DNA of 31,823 nucleotides from Bacteroidota bacterium (GCA_016717725.1 JADKFA010000013.1:1-31823), one strand, 5' to 3'. Shown: positions 16,851 to 26,722, counted from the stretch's first letter. Notes: generated by a model not told the origin, from the sequence alone. A program made the numbers and translations.

Positions 16851-18377
16851 TCAAAACTTTCCTTGAACCTTATCTTTCTCCGTAACCAAGGACACTATAT
16901 AAACCCCAGCTGCAATTCCATTCATCGCAATCTCCCCGTAAAATACCCACCTTGTATCACCCTCCATTTTCCTCTCATACACCACTCTCCCCTCCACATC
17001 AAACAACCTTAACACACCACTCTCCCCTTTTAGCTTCGACGCATTCACATGAATCATATTCCACTCGGAATTGTACCAAGCTTGGAAGAAAACATCATTC
17101 TTTAAATTATTTTCGTTAATGCCTACTGTTAGTGTATCGCAAGGCGAACCAACTAACGGACCCATGCCGTAATTTGGGTTATGAGGTAAACCTCTATACG
17201 TTCGGTGACCTCCTAATGGAAAATGAGAATAATTGAAAATCACAAGCCGCACCAATGCTATCCGGATAATTGATAACTGTTAAATTTGAATTAACCACAT
17301 TATAATAGCCTTGTGTATAGGGATAAACACTGCCTGGTAAATTTGTCCATGCACCTATATAAATTTTACCATCTGGAGCAAGTTTCATCATGGCAACTGA
17401 GGCACTATCCATAATAGTACCTATCTGAGTTTTAGATGTAGCGATATTTGTTGCCTGCAAGTCATATTGGTATATATAGGCTTCGTCAATTGCTAAAATG
17501 CTTAGTACATATAAAAATCGATTATTAGGAGAAAAACATGCACTTGCATAATATTTAAACGGCCCAGTGGTACTCGGTAATTCTATATTCAACGGACTCG
17601 AAATCATTCCAGTGCAGCGATCAAAATCATAGAGCTCGATTAGGTTTCTTATATCACAAACAGCCATCATTGTCCCATCATAATTAAAAGCAATATCTCC
17701 ACCGTTTGTTTGTCGTAGTGCACCTTCAGTTTGAACTGTTTGAGGATAAATGCCTGTAGAATCTATTAGGTAAACATAAAATGCATTATCAAAGGCCAAA
17801 TTTGGATAATCCCATTTCCTTGTCACCAGCCACCAGTCTTTTCCGTTTCCATGTTTAACGGCCATCAGTGCATCTTTGGTCGACACAGGATCTAGCATTA
17901 CATTTTTTTGTGTAACCGCTCCAAGACCATTATTTAATTTCAGATCAACGATAATAATACAATCCAAAATAAGGCCCAGAAACGCCTGCTAAAAAATATA
18001 AAATGTACTATCCGTTACAGATTTTGGAACTATAATCATATCATGGTACCAACCTAAACATATTAACGAGTCACCATTCATCATCATTTGATGGTTTCGA
18101 CTAATTAACTTACCTCGCTTTTCAAGGAACTATTATACGCTACGGCATTTGTTGAAAGATCCATAAAATAATAACTATCTTGAGCATCTGCTATAGTTAC
18201 AGATGCAGTTAAATAGGATTCATTAATCGTAAAATACGAAACAGGATTAGAAAAAATTACACCCGCACTATCTCCAAAGCACCAAACTTTGTTGGAGTAT
18301 TGCGCAAGAGCAGTACCCCAGTTTAAAAGTAAAGTGGTAAGACATAGTATACTATTAACAAAGATTGCCCTCTTCAT
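16851..18377 (-). CDS. T9SS-secreted beta-propeller-like protein, frameshifted
   Basis: The start ATG at 18377 gives a signal peptide (AIFVNSILCLTTLLLNWGTALA then Q, first 3 residues basic). The mature protein begins YSNKVWCFGDSAGVIFSNPV. Further pieces are LISRNHQMMMNGDSLICLGW and LNNGLGAVTQKNVMLDPVST, followed by ALMAVKHGNGKDWWLVTRKW (a Gly-x-Asp-Trp-Trp signature), YDFDRCTGMISSPLNIELP, ASACFSPNNRFLYVLS and MKLAPDGKIYIG, which look like propeller blades. It ends in a T9SS type A sorting domain (LRLFDVEGRVVYERKM, GIAAGVYIVSLVTEKD). At least three frame changes lie between 17200 and 18110. The protein is probably displayed on or released from the surface; ligand unknown. Its ATG overlaps the stop of the upstream giant gene by four bases. 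Confidence 0.75.
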
Positions 18378-18649
18378 TCTATTTTAATTAATTTTTGCAA
18401 TAATTTTTCTCCATCACTGTATTGTAATATTACGAAATATATCCCAGGATTCAAACCTGAAATTGATAAATAGCTACTTCGATCACGCTTTATAATCTCT
18501 CGACCTGTATTGTCAGTAATAATTATATGTTCAAGGTTTTCTTCATCCGAGTACTTTAGAAATACAAGATCAAAAGCAGGATTCGGTTGAATTGTAAAGT
18601 TTCGCAAAGTCTTTTTTACATTGGGATTCATCATACGAGCCTCACCCAA
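18374..18649 (-). CDS. giant protein, T9SS type A sorting domain
   Basis: The frame reads LRNFTIQPNPAFDLVFLKYS, IIITDNTGREIIKRDRSSYL, SISGLNPGIYFVILQYSDGE and ends KLIKIE. This is the conserved C-terminal domain read by the type IX secretion machinery and removed by its sortase. Its TGA lies inside ATGA, whose ATG starts the next T9SS cargo gene. Confidence 0.75.
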   Translation of the reverse strand: MGEARMMNPNVKKTLRNFTIQPNPAFDLVFLKYSDEENLEHIIITDNTGREIIKRDRSSYLSISGLNPGIYFVILQYSDGEKLLQKLIKIE

Positions 18650-21600
18650 GGCACCATCTTCAATTTCCTAAGCGCAGCATCGCTCGTGCTAGGAAGACTG
18701 CCTCTCCTCCGATTAGGTAATTTTGGTTGGCAATTTCCGTAAGCGCTGCTGTATCTTCTGCACTTAAAACAGTACTATTAATTTTGCTAGACAAGTAAAT
18801 TGACATCACATCCTTTACTAGCGACTCAAAGTAATTGGTGTCTTCTATTACTTCATTTAAATCATTGCTTAATAAATACTCTCCAACTTTAGCCTTTTTA
18901 ATTACATTTTGAACGTTACCAATATTGCTTGATTTGAGTTGATTAAATACGTACCTATACATCGTATCATTTCCATCGCCTTCAAGACGTGATGAATCCA
19001 AATCAAAGTACTTAAAACAGGATTGCTTATGTTCATACAATAGTTGTGAAGCGTAAGTTCCATCAAAACGAATAGAATCAAATACTAAACCCGAATACCC
19101 GCTGATTCGATTCCAAATCCAACTATCTAATGCTGGGTCACAACCAACACCTTCATCCGCAAAGCCAAGTGGAGTTAACCCGAACATAGTAGGACCACTA
19201 TTCACTGGAGCAAAGGTATTGAGAGTATAGTCAGTTTGGCCATCATGATACCATGAGATAAAACACCCGTAAACCCTTCCACTCTATCCAACGAGGAAGC
19301 ATCCCATTCATTTTTATATCCGGTACCATCAGGTGAAGGATCCGGCTTCCTTGAATTTGCCCAATAAATGCTGGGGTTGAATTATCCCACCCCAATGAAA
19401 TCCCTTTTTTATAAGATGTGAAAGTATTACTAGCTAGTGTTACCGCTCCATTATCACCAGTAAAGTGCATACCATAACCCATGCTTTGGATATCATTGCA
19501 ATTCACTCTAGGTGTTATACTTTCACTTACTCGAACTCCAGTAACTAAATGTTCAGCGTCGCTATCAAAATTGGAATTGACAATTAAATTATCATACACC
19601 CTGCAATCTTGAGAATTGACAAGTTGTATTCCACAAAAAGATGAATACAAATCTCGGTCATAATGAATATTCAAACGATTACCTGTTGTTCTAACATTTC
19701 CTGCTTGGAAAATGGAAACTCCGATTCTGGAATGATGAGTATTCTCGGTAGCAAATCCAATATCATTATCATCAATCAACGCCTGCGTAGTAAAGAAGTT
19801 CGGCAATGGATTCATAATGGAGATGGCTGTAGCATTATAACTCATTGTTGGGGTACTCCAAATAGCATCGTAGAACTCGTTTCCAGTGATATTCAATGTA
19901 ACATCGTCTCCGAGATCGTATAACGTAATGCCCTTAATAAAATCATAAAACTTATTCTCGTTAAAAATTGAAATATTATTCTTAATTGCACCTTCAATGC
20001 TAATGCAAGAGCGTGAAATTGCACCTGTTGTAAGAGGTGCAATGTTGTCACTACCAAATTGATTGTTTTCGATGAAATAGTTGCATTCACCAGTTCCTAA
20101 AATGCCATATTTACAATTGGTAAAAATATTTGAATTAGAACTCGTGGGCTCTCCAACTACTAAAGTTCTATCCCAAAAATTATAATCGTTGTTTAAATAA
20201 ATGGCTGTGCCATAGATACTATTAACTGGGGAAGAAGGTGGAGTAAATATTACATCGAATTCATTATTCCAGATTTCAGCTCCACTATTAATCAGATTTA
20301 TTCCTAATTTTGATTGATCGAATAAGTTAGCAGTGCCACCTACTTTTCCAATACGAATATTTTCACATCATTAAGTTCAATGGCGACCTTTTATGTTGTG
20401 TACTATAAGGATTTAATAATGTGCCACCATTACTTGTGAAAGTGTTACCGGCAATGGTATTCTCATCGTTTTGTTGCAAGCCATTGGTGATTCGTTTTTT
20501 ATACTTTTCAAATACAATATCTTTTGTAATTATTAAAAAAAGTACAATGCTGTATTTTGAATGGTGAATCATGTCTAATTACAATTGCATTCTTTGCATC
20601 TCTAATTTGAGTTGACTGTGTTCCATATTGATCAATTACGATTTCAGGTTCTGTGGTTGCTTCATCTTCTATGTCGGCATATACACCATCCCACATCTCT
20701 GTACTTCCATCACATTTTTCAATAATACAGCCTTCTAATACCAATGTTACATTGCCACGAATTTTAATTTTAGCATCGGGTCCAAGTTTCAGGGTACATT
20801 TCTGTAATACTAGTGTTTCTAATATTTCTGAAGTGCCTACATCTACATTGCGCAACCACAACTCCCCATTTATACAAAAAGTTGAAGAAGAAGTACTTTT
20901 CCCGGTAATAGTTACCGTTTTCAAATCACCACTGCTACCAGCTGTAATTGATGGCAAATAGAAATAATTTGAATTAGATGATGCAGTTATAAGATCCGTT
21001 TCAGAAATATATGTTGATTGAGGGTGACCATACATAGTATAAGCTGGATGCGAAGTAGGTAACAATGGAATATATGCACTACAACTACAACAGTTCACCA
21101 CATTAACAGTGATTACATCTGTTGCAGCAGGACATCCGGAAAAAGTAGAACCTCCATCGTCTAGCCAAACTTCAACTAAACAAGTATGTAATCCGGCACT
21201 TAAACCACCAGTAATGCTAAAATCTGATGTAGTTTGTGAAATAGGGGGATCATTATCAATTGTCAATTTATAACTAAAATCATCAATCGATGAATAGGTT
21301 GACTTAACTACTTGTGCATTTAAAGTAAAGTCTTGGCTTGCGCAAGTTGTAAAATCATTTCCAAGATCAACACTAATGGGGTTTTGCTCAATAACTAATG
21401 GAGCACTACTTGCCCAACACTGATCATTATAAACATACACTTGATATGCCTCTCTGTCGATAAACCAGCCAAATCAACTAGAATGAAGTCACTAAAAGGA
21501 GTTGGCGGATTTGAGGAGCTTAAGATTATATGCTTATCAGGAACCCATAAATATGAGTAGCTGTTTCCAAGTGATCCAGATCCAGATGTCATTGTCACAT

Positions 21601-24600
21601 TTGCTGTTAATTTAACAGTTGAGGTACTGCAGGGTGAAAAAGGATCTGGATCGGTATCAATCACAACAGAAATGATGGGGTCATGAACAATTAATGATGG
21701 AGTATTAATAGATGTTTTAGTACCAGCGCTTGCAGTAATGGTGTAGTTGCCTTTTGGTAATCCACTAAGTACAATTACCGAATCAGTAGTAGTATTAGGA
21801 GGAGATGGAAACGATATAGTTTGTGTTAATGAGCTACATACAATTGTGCAGGTAGCACCAAATGGTTTTCCTGTTATTATAACTGAAGTTTCAGAACCCT
21901 CGCATATTTCATCATCAGTTAAACGAATTGAAAATTTTGTAGGATCTCTGTAAATAAGTCTTGTTAGAGAGTAGGGCTCTAATAAAAGCTTAGCAGTTGA
22001 GCTTATAGGATTAGCTATAATCGTTTCAGTGGTGGTAAATAATGGATCATCAAAGTCTGTAGGTAAAGTATTAAGTAGTGCTACTCCTCCATTACCAGCT
22101 GTTTGATCAGCGGATGTTAGCTGCACCATTGATTGAAAACTAACAGGTCCACCATTATAGTATCCAACCTTATCAAACTCTTCGAAATCGTATCGGTTGG
22201 GTCCTAAGTTTAAAATTATCGCTTCAGTGCCGCTTTCTTTTCAAAACACCATCCATATAGATCAAGATAATTTGTAGTAACCCAACTTCCAGATGGGAGT
22301 GGTTCATTTTTGTAATATTGGATTTTTTAATTAATGGGTCACTAAAATCAATTTGATGGGCTATTACACTTTGACCTTTTAAAGCAAGTGCTATTTCATT
22401 CAAAGCTGCCCCAGATGCGGTGAAGCCATACTTATCTGTTTTAAATGCACTAGCAGGAGTACCTATATTATTTGGCAATTGCCCTGACGTCATTGACGTA
22501 AACCCTTTTTCGTTTTCAAAAATATTCCCAAAAACTGCGTTAGAAGTCATTGCATGAGAGTTAATATGTGTAATGAGTGGCGATTCAAGATAAGTTAAAG
22601 TTTGTATCGCATTAAATAATCCATGTGCCCAAGTACCTACATTTTTACCCGTTGATTCGTCAAGATTATACTCAGTCAACCACACCTCAAGTGGAGGACT
22701 AGGTTCAAATTTAAATTTGTCAGAGCAATATCATAAAGTTCATCCGCGAATAGGTCATCCCTGCGTGAAAATGGTTTTTGCAGCATTTTCCAATAGTGCT
22801 ATTTAGTGGAGTAACTACTAATTGGTTCTTTTAATCCAGATGAATAATATTCATGGATAGTGATTGCATCGGGTCTATGAGTAGGATATTTGTTTATATT
22901 CTGGAGAATAACATCTAACCAAAGTGCCCGTCTACCTGGTATTCCATTGGGAGTGGAGGCTCCTACAACAGCAACTTTGGTATCTGAAAAAGGAACAATT
23001 GCCTTTTAATTTATCTGTAAATTCGGTAGCGTAGTTTATATAATCTAAACTGGAAGGAAATCTTTCTTTGAATTGCTCATCTCCTAGATAAAACTCATTT
23101 CCTAACTCAATATATTTTACTGGCAAATTCAATTCACCCGCTCTATATAGACTTGCTACTTCATAATTAAATGAAGATGTCATAGAGTTTAATTGAAAGA
23201 TAGGTCGGCCTCCCACAATATCATTGCTTATTTTAAATAAACTCATGTCATTCACAAAAGGGTCACCTGGAGCATGATTGGGAATTTCTCGCTTATGAGA
23301 AAGTCGAGTGTAATACCAATCAAAAGGCAAATTATCTTCTGGAATAAACCATCCTGTTCGCCAGTCCCAATAATTACCAAAGGTTCCGCCATTTAGTCGT
23401 ATTGTACTTATACCTTTATTTTTTAAAACAGGTAAATTAAAATTATTCGGATCACTTGCTAAATCTGAGTAGTACTGTCCAGCATCCAAAATATTTGCAC
23501 CATTATAGCCAAAGTAATCTTCAGAAATTGAATGATTCCAAGCTGGAGGTCCTAGATTTAATATAGGTGAGATTGCTATGTCAATTATTGCATTACTACT
23601 CGTTCGATACGCCCATGTGAATGCAATATAACTACTCGATGTGGTGTCACTGGTAATTTCACCTGATAGTACATTACCATTCATGCCACCATTGCCTAAG
23701 TCTTCCCACTTAGTACCGTTCCATGAGGAAACGCCTAAGCCGCTGGTATCGTATAAGCCACATCTTAAACTATCCCAAAATAATTTTACATAGACTTTAC
23801 TAGTTCCTGCCGATCTTGTCAAAGTCCAATAACTACATGTATTCAATCGCTGAATTGATGTATCTTTTGTGTTTCCATAAGTTTGCTGGTTTAAATAGTT
23901 TTTAGCAATATAGGCATCTGAAATTTGTGACGGAGCTGTAATCTCAATTGGATTCCATTGCCCTTCATCTCCCACTGGAAAAACAAAAGCGGTATTCCCA
24001 ATTTTCTTTACCGTACCATCAACAAAACTTTGGTTGCTAGCACCTGTGGAAGTAGCCGTTGCTTTTAGTGTAATAATGGTGTCAGTGTAAATAATGCCAC
24101 TGGTGAGTTGTAATAAACTATCGATGGTGATGGGCTGGTTTAATGTTACATTTCCACCCGCTTTGTCTACGATGAGTTTGTTGAAGGTTAATGTATTCGT
24201 ACCACCACCAAATTCTTGGTTTTCCTCGCCTGCAAATTTCAAGGTTCCACCACTGGTATTAAAAGTAACATTGTTTCCATTTACAATCACATTTCCATTG
24301 TAAATATTGGTTCCGGCATTAGCCGCTTGTATAGCTCCCGAGCCCGCATTGAAATAAACATCTTTATTGTAAGTGTCGGCATTTTGGCTAGCTAATTTTA
24401 CATAGGCGGTGGAGGTATTTCCATTGGTAATGGTAACCACGCCATTGTAAATATTTGCTCCATCCCAGGTATTGTTTAAAGTGTGTCCTGTTTTGGTAAG
24501 TGAAGTACTATCACCAAAGGTTGTTGATTTAACAATTAGGTTTGGTGCTGTAAAATTTACTTTTCCTAAAAAAGAATTTGAATACACATTAAAAAGTACA

Positions 24601-25370
24601 CTGCCACTAGCCGTAATTGAATTGGATGAAGTGGCAGACTGCACCATATTTTTAAATTGAATAGTTCCTGCACTAATTCCAGTACTACCTGTAACTAAAC
24701 ATGCGCTATCGCCGAGAATAGATGCGCCATAAGTTCCGTTTGCAAAATTGATTCCGCCATTTCCTGTACTATTTACATAGATGGTATCATTAAAATAACT
24801 GGTATCGCCATAAGCCATTTGCAAAGAATACACCACTACTATATAAATAAACTTTTCCATTAAAAGTATCATCCCCATGCTTGTCCTAATCTTAAATAAA
24901 CTGTGCCTGTGTTTTTGATGGTTACATCACATTAAAAGTACAGTTTCCAACCCTCAGCCGCTGGCTGTTCCATTTTGCTCAAAGCTTCCTGTTTTATCAA
25001 AAGTTCCACCACTGAATTTGATTTGTCCGGCGATTACGTCTAAGGTACAATTAAAATTGGTTCCTTGGAAATAGGCATAGGTTCCTCTAATTTTAAGGTT
25101 TCCGTTATTGATCGCACCACCGTTTAATGAGCTTCTACCGGAAACATGCAATTCCAACGTATTTAAATCAATAGTGTTCGCTGAAATGATGAGCCTCGTA
25201 ATGGTTCTATTTCCATCTAATAAAATAGAATTAACTCCACCATTGCTCAAAGTTACCGTATCATTGGTGCTTGGGACACCTGCCGGACTCCAATTGCTTG
25301 ATACTGCCCAATTGGTACTGGTGGACCCTGTCCAGGTGTAATTACCACCAAGAACATAAACATTCATCAA
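18374..25370 (-). CDS. giant multidomain T9SS-secreted glycoside hydrolase (whole gene, many frameshifts)
   Basis: Reading across frames, one protein of roughly 2,300 residues runs from about 25370 to a TGA at 18374-18376. Order: signal-like hydrophobic start; strand-rich repeats (NYTWTGSTSTNW onwards); a glycoside-hydrolase barrel with its C-terminal beta-sandwich; Ig-like modules; a right-handed parallel beta-helix; a helical segment; a T9SS type A sorting domain. Around ten indels split it, each crossed by continuing protein-like sequence, and no new signal peptide or sorting domain occurs inside, so one gene is the simplest reading. The ATG at 25370 leaves a poor signal peptide; the frame is open further upstream (LWFISTTIFVLMNVYVLGG) but without an ATG. 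The stop overlaps the next gene (ATGA). Module entries follow. A surface or secreted enzyme acting on a polysaccharide is the likely role; the substrate is unknown. Confidence 0.7.
18660..19205 (-). CDS. giant protein, helical segment after the beta-helix
   Basis: A 181-residue frame connects through a break near 19262 (DGQTDYTLNTFAPVNSGP) to the beta-helix. It includes DPALDSWIWNRISGYSG, mostly helical sequence rich in Asp, Glu and Lys, and ends NYLIGGEAVFLARAMLRLGN. No known domain is recognised. It links by one more frame change to the sorting domain (EDGALGEARMMNPN). Confidence 0.5.
   Translation of the reverse strand: MNSGPTMFGLTPLGFADEGVGCDPALDSWIWNRISGYSGLVFDSIRFDGTYASQLLYEHKQSCFKYFDLDSSRLEGDGNDTMYRYVFNQLKSSNIGNVQNVIKKAKVGEYLLSNDLNEVIEDTNYFESLVKDVMSIYLSSKINSTVLSAEDTAALTEIANQNYLIGGEAVFLARAMLRLGN
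19243..20367 (-). CDS. giant protein, right-handed parallel beta-helix module
   Basis: This frame is open for about 375 codons without an internal start. Coils of roughly 22-30 residues recur with Asn ladders and N-x-[FI] turns: IRIGKVGGTANLFDQSKLG, INLINSGAEIWNNEFDV, YFIENNQFGSDNIAP, ISIFNENKFYDFIKGITLYD, LNITGNEFYDAIW, VYDNLIVNSNFDS, VTLASNTFTSYKKGIS. Such helices are typical of polysaccharide lyases, hydrolases and adhesins. A broken piece at 20363-20510 (TIAGNTFTSNGGTLLNPYST) is one more coil in another frame. Confidence 0.6.
   Translation of the reverse strand, partial: CENIRIGKVGGTANLFDQSKLGINLINSGAEIWNNEFDVIFTPPSSPVNSIYGTAIYLNNDYNFWDRTLVVGEPTSSNSNIFTNCKYGILGTGECNYFIENNQFGSDNIAPLTTGAISRSCISIEGAIKNNISIFNENKFYDFIKGITLYDLGDDVTLNITGNEFYDAIWSTPTMSYNATAISIMNPLPNFFTTQALIDDNDIGFATENTHHSRIGVSIFQAGNVRTTGNRLNIHYDRDLYSSFCGIQLVNSQDCRVYDNLIVNSNFDSDAEHLVTGVRVSESITPRVNCNDIQSMGYGMHFTGDNGAVTLASNTFTSYKKGISLGWDNSTPAFIGQIQGSRILHLMVPDIKMNGMLPRWIEWKGLRVFYLMVS
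20508..22129 (-). CDS. giant protein, barrel C-terminal sandwich and Ig-like modules
   Basis: Two overlapping frames (21395-22129 and 20508-21440) join near 21430. The start AKLLLEPYSLTRLIYRD is the final strand of the beta-sandwich found after GH barrels. Next come Ig-like or PKD-like repeats: IRLTDDEICEGSETSVIITG, LSGLPKGNYTITASAGTKT, DLGNDFTTCASQDFTLNAQ, SITGGLSAGLHTCLVEVWLD. A Cys-rich linker (VNVVNCCSCSAYIPLLP) leads to strands that begin the beta-helix (CTLKLGPDAKIKIRGNVTLV). Confidence 0.6.
22224..22685 (-). CDS. giant protein, C-terminal half of glycoside-hydrolase barrel
   Basis: Just upstream, between 22931 and 22700, other frames read VAVVGASTPNGIPGRRALWL and PDAITIHEYYSSGLKEP. 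This frame begins VWLTEYNLDESTGKNVGTW, where the Glu codon at 22671-22673 is the expected nucleophile, about 140 residues after the proposed acid/base. It goes on with HGLFNAIQTLTYLESPLITH and ALNEIALALKGQSVIAHQID. Both catalytic Glu residues and the aromatic/His strand between them are kept, so the enzyme would be active if the frameshifts are artefacts. Confidence 0.6.
   Translation of the reverse strand: MWLTEYNLDESTGKNVGTWAHGLFNAIQTLTYLESPLITHINSHAMTSNAVFGNIFENEKGFTSMTSGQLPNNIGTPASAFKTDKYGFTASGAALNEIALALKGQSVIAHQIDFSDPLIKKSNITKMNHSHLEVGLLQIILIYMDGVLKRKRH
22932..24878 (-). CDS. giant protein, beta-solenoid repeats and N-terminal half of glycoside-hydrolase barrel
   Basis: This is the longest unbroken frame (648 codons). 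Its first 430 residues are Asn/Thr/Gly-rich strand repeats (YGDTSYFNDTIYVNSTGNGG, GAIQAANAGTNIYNGNVIVN). From about 23560 downward the barrel starts: ISEDYFGYNGANILDAG, then STIRLNGGTFGNYWDWRTGW (the strand with a GGT...NYWDW signature), and LPVKYIELGNEFYLGDEQFK, whose Glu codon at 23094-23096 is the expected acid/base of clan GH-A retaining enzymes. The sequence pattern recalls GH79/GH51-like barrels; I cannot assign the family with certainty. The last residues of this frame (SFFRYQSCCC) are out of frame. Confidence 0.7.
   Translation of the reverse strand: MGMILLMEKFIYIVVVYSLQMAYGDTSYFNDTIYVNSTGNGGINFANGTYGASILGDSACLVTGSTGISAGTIQFKNMVQSATSSNSITASGSVLFNVYSNSFLGKVNFTAPNLIVKSTTFGDSTSLTKTGHTLNNTWDGANIYNGVVTITNGNTSTAYVKLASQNADTYNKDVYFNAGSGAIQAANAGTNIYNGNVIVNGNNVTFNTSGGTLKFAGEENQEFGGGTNTLTFNKLIVDKAGGNVTLNQPITIDSLLQLTSGIIYTDTIITLKATATSTGASNQSFVDGTVKKIGNTAFVFPVGDEGQWNPIEITAPSQISDAYIAKNYLNQQTYGNTKDTSIQRLNTCSYWTLTRSAGTSKVYVKLFWDSLRCGLYDTSGLGVSSWNGTKWEDLGNGGMNGNVLSGEITSDTTSSSYIAFTWAYRTSSNAIIDIAISPILNLGPPAWNHSISEDYFGYNGANILDAGQYYSDLASDPNNFNLPVLKNKGISTIRLNGGTFGNYWDWRTGWFIPEDNLPFDWYYTRLSHKREIPNHAPGDPFVNDMSLFKISNDIVGGRPIFQLNSMTSSFNYEVASLYRAGELNLPVKYIELGNEFYLGDEQFKERFPSSLDYINYATEFTDKLKGNCSFFRYQSCCCRSLHSQWNTR
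24954..25370 (-). CDS. giant protein, N-terminal strand-rich module
   Basis: This is the intact first stretch of the giant gene (138 aa). It opens VYVLGGNYTWTGSTSTNWAV and SNWSPAGVPSTNDTVTLSN, the typical start of Bacteroidota surface proteins with beta-solenoid repeats, then short strand-turn units rich in Asn, Gly, Thr and Ser (ITRLIISANTIDLNTLELHV, GGAINNGNLKIRGTYAYF). It breaks near 24954; the chain continues as DVTIKNTGTVYLRLGQAWGD and TFNGKVYLYSSG in other frames towards 24830. The true N-terminus is unresolved. Confidence 0.65.
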   Translation of the reverse strand: MMNVYVLGGNYTWTGSTSTNWAVSSNWSPAGVPSTNDTVTLSNGGVNSILLDGNRTITRLIISANTIDLNTLELHVSGRSSLNGGAINNGNLKIRGTYAYFQGTNFNCTLDVIAGQIKFSGGTFDKTGSFEQNGTASG

Positions 25371-25400
25371 TACAAATATTGTGGTTGAAATGAACCAAAG

Positions 25401-25435
25401 TTGAGTTGAGTTGAGTTGAGTTGAGTTGAGTTGAG
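25401..25435 (+). repeat. pentanucleotide tandem repeat (TTGAG)7
   Basis: Seven exact units of ttgag lie 31 bases upstream of the ATG of the giant minus-strand gene. On that strand the repeat reads as QLNST units in the frame that enters the signal-like segment. Confidence 0.9.
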
Positions 25436-25470
25436 GGGGTGAAAATAAATTATGTTTTCAGGATAAAATC

Positions 25471-25495
25471 GACTAAATTCTTGATACTTTTAGTC
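25471..25495. terminator. weak hairpin downstream of safE
   Basis: The arms gactaaa and tttagtc (7 bp, 11-base loop) lie between the safE stop and the giant gene. There is no strong T run, so function is uncertain. Confidence 0.3.
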
Positions 25496-25576
25496 AGAGA
25501 GCTCTGTTACTTTAAATAAAAGTTAAACTTAAAAATGGATTCAAAAAAGCTAAAATTTTATGCTTTTCAATAGTTC

Positions 25577-26278
25577 TCAATGGTGAACAACCTTACTATG
25601 CTCATTCCTGCTACAACAATCATCAGCATTCTCTTTCAACATCACCCCACGCTGAATCAAAAACAGGGCAAGTACAATAGCTACCACCGGACTCATTTTT
25701 GCACCCAATTCTTGCTTTTATACTGATAAACTTCCCGGATAAGGATATCACCAACATCATGGGAATGGTTCCTAATCCAAATAGTGCCATATAACTCATC
25801 CCCTCTAAAACACCATGGTTGCTAGCTGCACCCGCTAAGGCTAAGTACACAAATCCACAAGGTAAAAAATCCATTTAGCACGCCAATAAAATATAAGGAG
25901 GCAAAATGATTTTTTTTGCATGATGTTGCCTAATGATTTTTTCAAATAGGTGGTAAATTTATAAAGGCGATGGTTAATTTTAATTTGTACCGCTTGTGTA
26001 TTAAACAATACAAAAGAATGATGATGATTCCACTTAGGATGATAATATCACTTTGCCATCCATTAATGCTCAAATGAATGTCCTAACAAACCAACGAGCG
26101 CACCGAAAATGGAGTAGGTAGTCACTCTTCCGATATTGTAAAGCAAACGGGAAACAAATAAGGTGGTAATGGGTTGGTCGGGATTGGGCAATGCCATGGT
26201 GATGGGATTACACATTCCTGCGCAGTGAAAGCTTCCAAAAAAGCCAATGGTTAACGCCGACCAAAGAAATAAATCCAT
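25577..26278 (-). CDS. sulfite exporter TauE/SafE family protein of the cbb3 cluster, frameshifted
   Basis: This polytopic inner-membrane protein starts at ATG 26278 with the family signature IGFFGSFHCAGMCNPITMAL, then LLYNIGRVTTYSIFGALVG. After breaks it continues as DIIILSGIIIILLYC, FIGVLNGFLPCGFVYLALAG, MALFGLGTIPMMLVISLSGK and VVAIVLALFLIQRGVMLKEN, ending in a Cys/His-containing tail (DDCCSRNEHSKVVHH) at 25577. The HCxGMC and FLPCG cysteines resemble those of CcdA-type or copper-handling homologues that accompany cbb3 oxidases. A role in copper delivery or oxidase assembly is likely from family and position. The ATG overlaps the ccoH stop (TAATG). Confidence 0.75.
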
Positions 26279-26718
26279 TATTGTATGATGATTCTTTCTT
26301 CCTGATAGTAGGGGGTGTCATTCGTACTCCAACTTGATTTCACTCTCCACAAACCCTTAATGAGTTTTTGAGAAGGAATATTTTGAATTCCATCAATAAT
26401 GTCGATGGGAATTTTAAAATCGAGCTTAGAGTTATCAGGACGAAATAAAACAATTTCTCCAGTTGTATTCTTCGATGTGCTACTGGCTGGATATTTTATT
26501 TGAATCATACCTTCAGAAGCAGCGTAAGCAACCTCAAGTCTTACATCCTGATGTTGGCTATTATTGAGTCGGTCAATTTTCTCTTGATATTTTATTTCTT
26601 GAGCATAATAATCTGCGCTCACTAAATCAATATTTTGCTGTGTGCATTTGTAAACTAAAAAGAGCATGCCGCCAACAAATGCGGTATAGAGTAGAATTAT
26701 TCGTAGTCCCCAGTTCAT
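26278..26718 (-). CDS. ccoH: FixH family cbb3 oxidase assembly protein
   Basis: The start chosen is ATG 26718 (MNWGLRIILLYTAFVGGMLF), four bases after the rebuilt ccoG stop; a longer in-frame start at 26784 would run through the ccoG tail. A single N-terminal membrane helix is followed by a periplasmic part with YKCTQQNIDLVSADYYAQEI and KYQEKIDRLNNSQHQDVRLE, and a beta-rich end (IVLFRPDNSKLDFKIPIDI, LIKGLWRVKSSWS). This matches FixH/CcoH, which is needed for assembly or stability of the cbb3 complex. The gene is intact and its TAA overlaps the next ATG. Confidence 0.88.
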   Translation of the reverse strand: MNWGLRIILLYTAFVGGMLFLVYKCTQQNIDLVSADYYAQEIKYQEKIDRLNNSQHQDVRLEVAYAASEGMIQIKYPASSTSKNTTGEIVLFRPDNSKLDFKIPIDIIDGIQNIPSQKLIKGLWRVKSSWSTNDTPYYQEERIIIQ

Positions 26719-26722
26719 CGTT

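Noticed and set aside
22932..24878. Treating each piece of the giant gene as a separate protein
   Set aside because: Inner pieces have no signal peptide or ribosome binding site, and protein-like sequence continues across every break; only the last piece has a sorting domain.
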